A stretch of DNA of 64,000 bases, taken from the NCBI GenBank assembly GCA_947494805.1, contig CANLWK010000001.1, forward strand, positions 186,001-250,000, in the 5' to 3' direction. The position numbers were made by a program, and so were the translations under genes. The stretch comes from an uncultured Croceitalea sp. (GTDB lineage Bacteria; Bacteroidota; Bacteroidia; Flavobacteriales; Flavobacteriaceae). The notes below the pieces were generated by a model. The model ran no database searches. It was not told the origin of the DNA and saw only the letters and a program-made list of their open reading frames with translations. Within the stretch, counting starts at the first letter, position 1. Each line of letters begins with the position of its first letter. Below, piece after piece: positions 60,295 through 64,000 of the stretch.

Positions 60295-61122
60295 ATGGAA
60301 GTGACACAAAGATTGGTAAGTCTTGCAATCGAAGAATTCTATAATCGCGCCTCAGAGGAGACCAGATTGAATGGCATGATGGGTCAATTGGAGTTTGACA
60401 GGGTCAAGACCCTTATCGAGAAATACCTTTCAAATGAGCCCATTACCGTACTTGATATTGGTGGCGGAACAGGAAAGTATGCTGAGTGGCTTTCGCTTAA
60501 AGGACATTACGTTCATCTTATTGAACCTATTTCAAAACATTTAAAAAAAGCAAATAAGCGCTCTAAAAAGCTAGATAATCCCTTTAGTGTAAAACGAGGC
60601 AATGCACAACACTTGGCATACCCCAATGATTTCGCAGATGTAGTTGTTATGCACGGACCCCTTTATCATCTTCAGGAGTCTGAAGAACGAAGAGAAGCGA
60701 TCAAAGAGGCAAAACGAGTTCTGAAGGAGGAGGGAGTTTTACTGGCATTTGCCATTAACTATACTGCATCTACTATTGCTGGATTGCAAGGGGGACATAT
60801 TCATGACCCGGCATTTTTTAAAATGTGTGCTGAAGAGCTCTCCACTGGTTTGCACAGGCCGCCTAAAACGCTGCCTTGGCTTTTGGCCGAGGGCTATTAC
60901 CATAAACCTGGAGAATTGGAGCAAGAGTTCATGGATGAAGGTTTTGAGCATTTAGACACCTATGCAGTTGAAGGCATTACCTGGCTTGATAAAGACTATT
61001 TTTCAAATATGTCAAATTCAAGCACCCGAAAAACCCTTAATGATCTACTGATTCTAACAGAGCGCGATAAAAACTTACTTGCTTTAAGTCCTCACATGAT
61101 GATTGCCTTAAGAAGGCGTTGA
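60295..61122 (+). CDS. SAM-dependent methyltransferase
   Basis: A 275-residue cytoplasmic class I methyltransferase. SAM-binding motif I is VLDIGGGTGKYAEW (about 53-66). A catalytic or acidic loop follows (NPFSVKRGNAQHL, DVVVMHGPLYHL). Substrate unknown. It begins a unit with a C45-type acyltransferase gene (19 bases gap). Confidence 0.85.
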   Translation: MEVTQRLVSLAIEEFYNRASEETRLNGMMGQLEFDRVKTLIEKYLSNEPITVLDIGGGTGKYAEWLSLKGHYVHLIEPISKHLKKANKRSKKLDNPFSVKRGNAQHLAYPNDFADVVVMHGPLYHLQESEERREAIKEAKRVLKEEGVLLAFAINYTASTIAGLQGGHIHDPAFFKMCAEELSTGLHRPPKTLPWLLAEGYYHKPGELEQEFMDEGFEHLDTYAVEGITWLDKDYFSNMSNSSTRKTLNDLLILTERDKNLLALSPHMMIALRRR

Positions 61123-61141
61123 ATCTTTAAAATGAAAAGCG

Positions 61142-62146
61142 ATGTACCACCCGAGACTCTATGGGGACTTTTATAATATGGGCTTTAAATATGGCAGTCT
61201 ACTATTTAAATCGGCCAATTTTCAATTGCCGGAAATGGATGTCAAAACAAAAGAGTTTGGAGTTAATTGCATTCCGGAGTTAGGGACATATTATCCCGAG
61301 GTACTAGAAGAAATCAACGGCTTTGCAGATGGTATCGAAGAAAATCCGAATAACGTAGCTGCATTTCTTTTAAGCTTGGTTGCTTCTGGTTTCAATGGTC
61401 AGTGCAGTGTTTTTGCATTCAAAAATGATGACGCCGTAATTGTAGGAAGGAATTACGATATGCCTTTGGCATTTAAAAAATTCACGGAAAGTAGTTTGAT
61501 AGCGCCTTCAGATAAGTGGGCGTACATTGGTCAATCAGATGTGTTCATAGGGAGGTCTGACGGAATCAATGAAAAGGGCTTGTTTACTGCTATGTCTTTT
61601 GTCAATGGCAAAACGGTTCGTCCCGGGGTGAGTTTTCATTTTATCATAAGAAAGGTGCTTGAAAATGCGTCGAGTACTGAAGAGGCAATAGAATTGATCA
61701 AGCAAGCCAAGGTATCTTCTTCAAATAATTTTATCGTTGCCGATGCCCATGGGCATATTGCTGTAGTTGAGTCGGCACCCGAGCAAAGCAGAATCATAAA
61801 CCTTACCAATGGCCACCGCTACTTGCATATTACCAACCAATTTATGAATAAAGATATGCAAGCCATTGACCAAGGCAATCTTGATTGGTCAAAAAGTATG
61901 GAGCGCTACCAAGGTATAAACCAACAGCTACGTACAGAAAGTAACGTAAATGTCAAAAAAGCCAAGGAAATACTATCTGATGCATGTATATGTCTTGATT
62001 TGAAAAAAGAAAAATTTGGCACAATATGGTCACTAGTGGCAAACTTGAAAACTCTTGAAATCGAAAGAGCAGAATCTAAACCCAAAGTGAACAATTTTAA
62101 AGAAGAAGCTAGGCTCGATTGGTGGTTAAAAAAGAGAAACAAATAA
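61142..62146 (+). CDS. C45-type acyltransferase/amidohydrolase
   Basis: A 334-residue protein of the acyl-CoA:6-APA acyltransferase (peptidase C45) type. These Ntn-hydrolases mature by self-cleavage before a Cys; here the candidate is Cys88 in GQCSVF, followed by the family segment GRNYDMP (103-109). The natural amide or ester substrate is not known; a signal peptide is not evident. Between a methyltransferase and an alpha/beta hydrolase, suggesting shared small-molecule chemistry (inference). Confidence 0.75.
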   Translation: MYHPRLYGDFYNMGFKYGSLLFKSANFQLPEMDVKTKEFGVNCIPELGTYYPEVLEEINGFADGIEENPNNVAAFLLSLVASGFNGQCSVFAFKNDDAVIVGRNYDMPLAFKKFTESSLIAPSDKWAYIGQSDVFIGRSDGINEKGLFTAMSFVNGKTVRPGVSFHFIIRKVLENASSTEEAIELIKQAKVSSSNNFIVADAHGHIAVVESAPEQSRIINLTNGHRYLHITNQFMNKDMQAIDQGNLDWSKSMERYQGINQQLRTESNVNVKKAKEILSDACICLDLKKEKFGTIWSLVANLKTLEIERAESKPKVNNFKEEARLDWWLKKRNK

Positions 62147-62172
62147 CACCGTAAAACCTTGACTACAGTAGG

Positions 62173-63006
62173 ATGTCAAAAATTGTGGAAACAGTATTCG
62201 GAAAGGTTGAATATACAGATATAGGGTCTGGTAGGCCAATTGTGTTTTTACACGGGGGACATTCCAATTGTAATGAAAGGCTTTTTCATCAGGGTTATGA
62301 CATAGCTCGGTTTAGACTTATAACACCATCACGACCCGGTTATGGTAAAACACCACTTAATAGTGGTGAAACACCTGAGAAAGCAGCAAGACTGGTATTG
62401 TGCCTAATTGACTTACTCCATCTTAAAAAGATAGTCATTGTCGGTATTTCTGCTGGTGGACTTACGGCTATTGCACTTGCGAACATTATGAAAAATGGTG
62501 TGGATAAGCTTGTACTTATTTCTGCTATATCAAAAAAATGGTTGACCAAAAATGATCTTAGGTGGTATTTGAGCAAGGTGTTGTTTCATCCTATGACCGA
62601 GACCATTACATGGAAATTGGTCAACGTTGGATTTCAAGTCGTACCAAGATATTTTACAAAGACATTTTTCAAGCAATTCTCCAATAAAAAAAGTGTTAAG
62701 ATTGACGAAGGTGAACGGCGTGGATTAAAAGAAATGGTTGCATTGCAAAGGTCTGGATATGGTTTTTTGAATGATATCCATCAAGGCCTAAAGGTCGATG
62801 TGCTAAAAGCTGTTCAATGCCCTACGTTGATTCTTCACAGTTTGAATGATGCCTCTGTGGCTGTGGACATTGCATATCATGCCCATAAGAATATTAGAAA
62901 TTCTGAATTAAAGATTTACAACAATAAATGGGGTCATCTGTTGTGGCTTGGTTATGATAACCAAGAACCAATTAGAGAAGTCAACAACTATATTGCTTCA
63001 AAATGA
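62173..63006 (+). CDS. Alpha/beta hydrolase
   Basis: A 277-residue enzyme with oxyanion motif HGG (28-30, LHGGHSNCNE), nucleophile Ser93 (GISAGG), acid in SLNDAS and His near 255 (KWGHLLWLG). Substrate unknown. Overlaps the DUF5694 gene by four bases, so translation-coupled. Confidence 0.85.
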   Translation: MSKIVETVFGKVEYTDIGSGRPIVFLHGGHSNCNERLFHQGYDIARFRLITPSRPGYGKTPLNSGETPEKAARLVLCLIDLLHLKKIVIVGISAGGLTAIALANIMKNGVDKLVLISAISKKWLTKNDLRWYLSKVLFHPMTETITWKLVNVGFQVVPRYFTKTFFKQFSNKKSVKIDEGERRGLKEMVALQRSGYGFLNDIHQGLKVDVLKAVQCPTLILHSLNDASVAVDIAYHAHKNIRNSELKIYNNKWGHLLWLGYDNQEPIREVNNYIASK

Positions 63007-63902
63007 AAAAACTACTTGTACTTACTTCGACATTACTCCTTATTGGCTGCGCAAATGAGTTAAAACCGGAGCACACCAAAAATAACATGGTCGATCCCTT
63101 TAGCCCTGAAGAGTTTATTGGGGAACACCGAACCAAGGTTTCGGTTTTAGGAATGTTTCATTTTAGCAATCCTGGTTTGGATGATTATAAACATAAGTTT
63201 CCTTTTGATATTCTTAGTCAAGAACGTCAAAAACAGCTGGCCCAGCTACTTGATGCCTTAGAAGAATTCAGGCCTACCAAGATTTTGGTTGAGAATCCAC
63301 GTATTACGAATGATAGTGTGCTCAACAAAGCCTACCAAGAGTTCTTAAAGGCTGATTTTGATATTTCAGAACGGACCAGTGAAACCTATCAAATCGGATT
63401 CAAATTGGCGAAACGACTGGGCCATTCAAAGATTTATGCCTCAGATACCGAACGTCTAAAATGGTTTGGGGCTGATATTGATGATAGCACCTATGATGAA
63501 GAAGCCTATTTAAGGTCATTGGACCAATATAAAAAATTCAAACGCTATGATTATCAAAGTAAATCAAGGTTTGAAGACTCTTTGAAATCTGTACTACCAC
63601 TAAAGAACTACCTGCGTTTTTTGAACACGCCGTCAAATAGACTTAAGAATCATCAGGGCTATCTTACTGAATGGGCGGTGATCGGGGCCGGTGACCTTTA
63701 TAATGGCGCCGATGCTACGGCACGATGGTATCAAAGAAACCTTAGAATTTTTGCCAATGCCTATGACATTACAGATCTGTCAAAAGAAGAGCGTATGCTG
63801 CTGATTTACGGCTCAGGCCATGTCTGGACGCTTAGGCAGTTGTTTAAAGATTCACCAGATTTTGAATACATAGAGATTAATAAATATTTAAACGAAAATT
63901 AA
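63003..63902 (+). CDS. DUF5694 lipoprotein (second copy)
   Basis: A 299-residue lipoprotein (lipobox IGC, Cys16) with DUF5694: VSVLGMFHFSNPGLD near residue 46 and LIYGSGHVWTLRQLF at the end. Paralogue of the secreted protein at 53149; here anchored by lipid. No catalytic residues can be named. Last complete gene in a run of four. Confidence 0.78.
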   Translation: MKKLLVLTSTLLLIGCANELKPEHTKNNMVDPFSPEEFIGEHRTKVSVLGMFHFSNPGLDDYKHKFPFDILSQERQKQLAQLLDALEEFRPTKILVENPRITNDSVLNKAYQEFLKADFDISERTSETYQIGFKLAKRLGHSKIYASDTERLKWFGADIDDSTYDEEAYLRSLDQYKKFKRYDYQSKSRFEDSLKSVLPLKNYLRFLNTPSNRLKNHQGYLTEWAVIGAGDLYNGADATARWYQRNLRIFANAYDITDLSKEERMLLIYGSGHVWTLRQLFKDSPDFEYIEINKYLNEN

Positions 63903-63909
63903 TCTAATC

Positions 63910-64000
63910 ATGGAAAAAGTGAAGAATGTGGTTCTGACCGTGAATACCGTACTGCTAGTAGTTTTCGGATTTTATCTTTTTAAATCTGATAGCGGTACAT
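63910..64000 (+). CDS. Start of a membrane protein, cut by the window end
   Basis: The first 30 codons read MEKVKNVVLTVNTVLLVVFG then FYLFKSDSGT, a single hydrophobic helix. The rest lies outside the window. Only the presence of a membrane segment can be said. Confidence 0.45.
   Translation, partial: MEKVKNVVLTVNTVLLVVFGFYLFKSDSGT

Noticed and set aside
1-64000. CRISPR arrays, rRNA operons, replication origin
   Set aside because: No regular spacer-repeat array, no rRNA sequence and no DnaA-box cluster was seen.

Overview
The window looks like chromosomal DNA of a member of the Flavobacteriaceae (Bacteroidota). Reasons seen in the sequence: promoters of the Bacteroidota type (TTTG about 19-20 bases before TAnnTTTG), almost no Shine-Dalgarno sequences, a TonB receptor with a carboxypeptidase-regulatory-like N-terminus, three tandem DUF6090 proteins, a FeoB-associated Cys-rich mini-protein, many lipoproteins, LytTR/LytS signalling and DUF4097 operons. 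The genus cannot be fixed from the sequence alone. LAYOUT. 0-9.4 kb: a prenyl diphosphate synthase, a lipoprotein, lycopene cyclase (carotenoid branch), a thioredoxin-like protein and a TonB receptor, then a DtxR-type regulator with a ZIP metal transporter (metal homeostasis), and a Crp-type regulator facing an MFS pump. 9.4-17.5 kb, minus strand: two short-chain dehydrogenases, a YcjY-like hydrolase, an AraC regulator, a CCC1/VIT1 metal transporter and a large tricorn-type S41 protease. 17.6-24.3 kb: a DUF6090 triplet, small envelope proteins, and an ECF sigma / HEAT-repeat anti-sigma / DUF4097 operon. 24.4-29.3 kb: feoA-feoB plus an unlisted 46-residue Cys-rich partner, a Sco-type copper chaperone and RseP. 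29.3-33.8 kb: a tRNA-Asn gene followed by a 4.36-kb island bounded by a 43-bp repeat of the tRNA 3' half. The island carries a MarR regulator, a lipoprotein with two repeats, cytochrome b561, an ABM-like lipoprotein and a UbiA-like membrane protein, and no integrase. 33.9-40.3 kb: a LytTR/LytS pair, a serine hydrolase, an ABC exporter and a TetR regulator. 40.5-43.8 kb: a TetR-linked diheme cytochrome c and a two-subunit molybdenum oxidoreductase (Ior type). 43.8-58.3 kb: a sulfur-oxidation neighbourhood, interrupted at 48.4-54.9 kb by serine hydrolases, a second sigma/anti-sigma pair with DUF2846 domains, a DUF5694 protein and a sterol-desaturase-like hydroxylase. 58.4-64 kb: a lone response regulator, an AraC regulator, and a methyltransferase / C45 acyltransferase / hydrolase / DUF5694 run. 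HOW THE GENES WORK TOGETHER. The strongest new signal is in the sulfur neighbourhood. A Crp/Fnr-family regulator sits beside a SulP anion transporter, a CstB-like persulfide dioxygenase-rhodanese, a lipoprotein rhodanese, thioredoxin, a Tat-exported sulfite dehydrogenase with its cytochrome c, a DUF2892 protein and a split YeeE/YedE (thiosulfate-type) transporter. Four copies of a TGTAAC-N4-GTTACA-like palindrome precede these units. In all five possible promoters (one copy faces both ways) the -7 box begins exactly 29.5 bases from the palindrome centre, which places the operator near -41.5, the class II activator position. This predicts one regulator switching on persulfide, thiosulfate and sulfite handling together. 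Three further local circuits can be read from palindromes: twin DtxR-type sites at 6.05 kb, MarR sites at 30.4 and 30.9 kb, and paired TetR sites at 40.3 and 40.5 kb. All functions are inferred by reading protein motifs; no database search was run.
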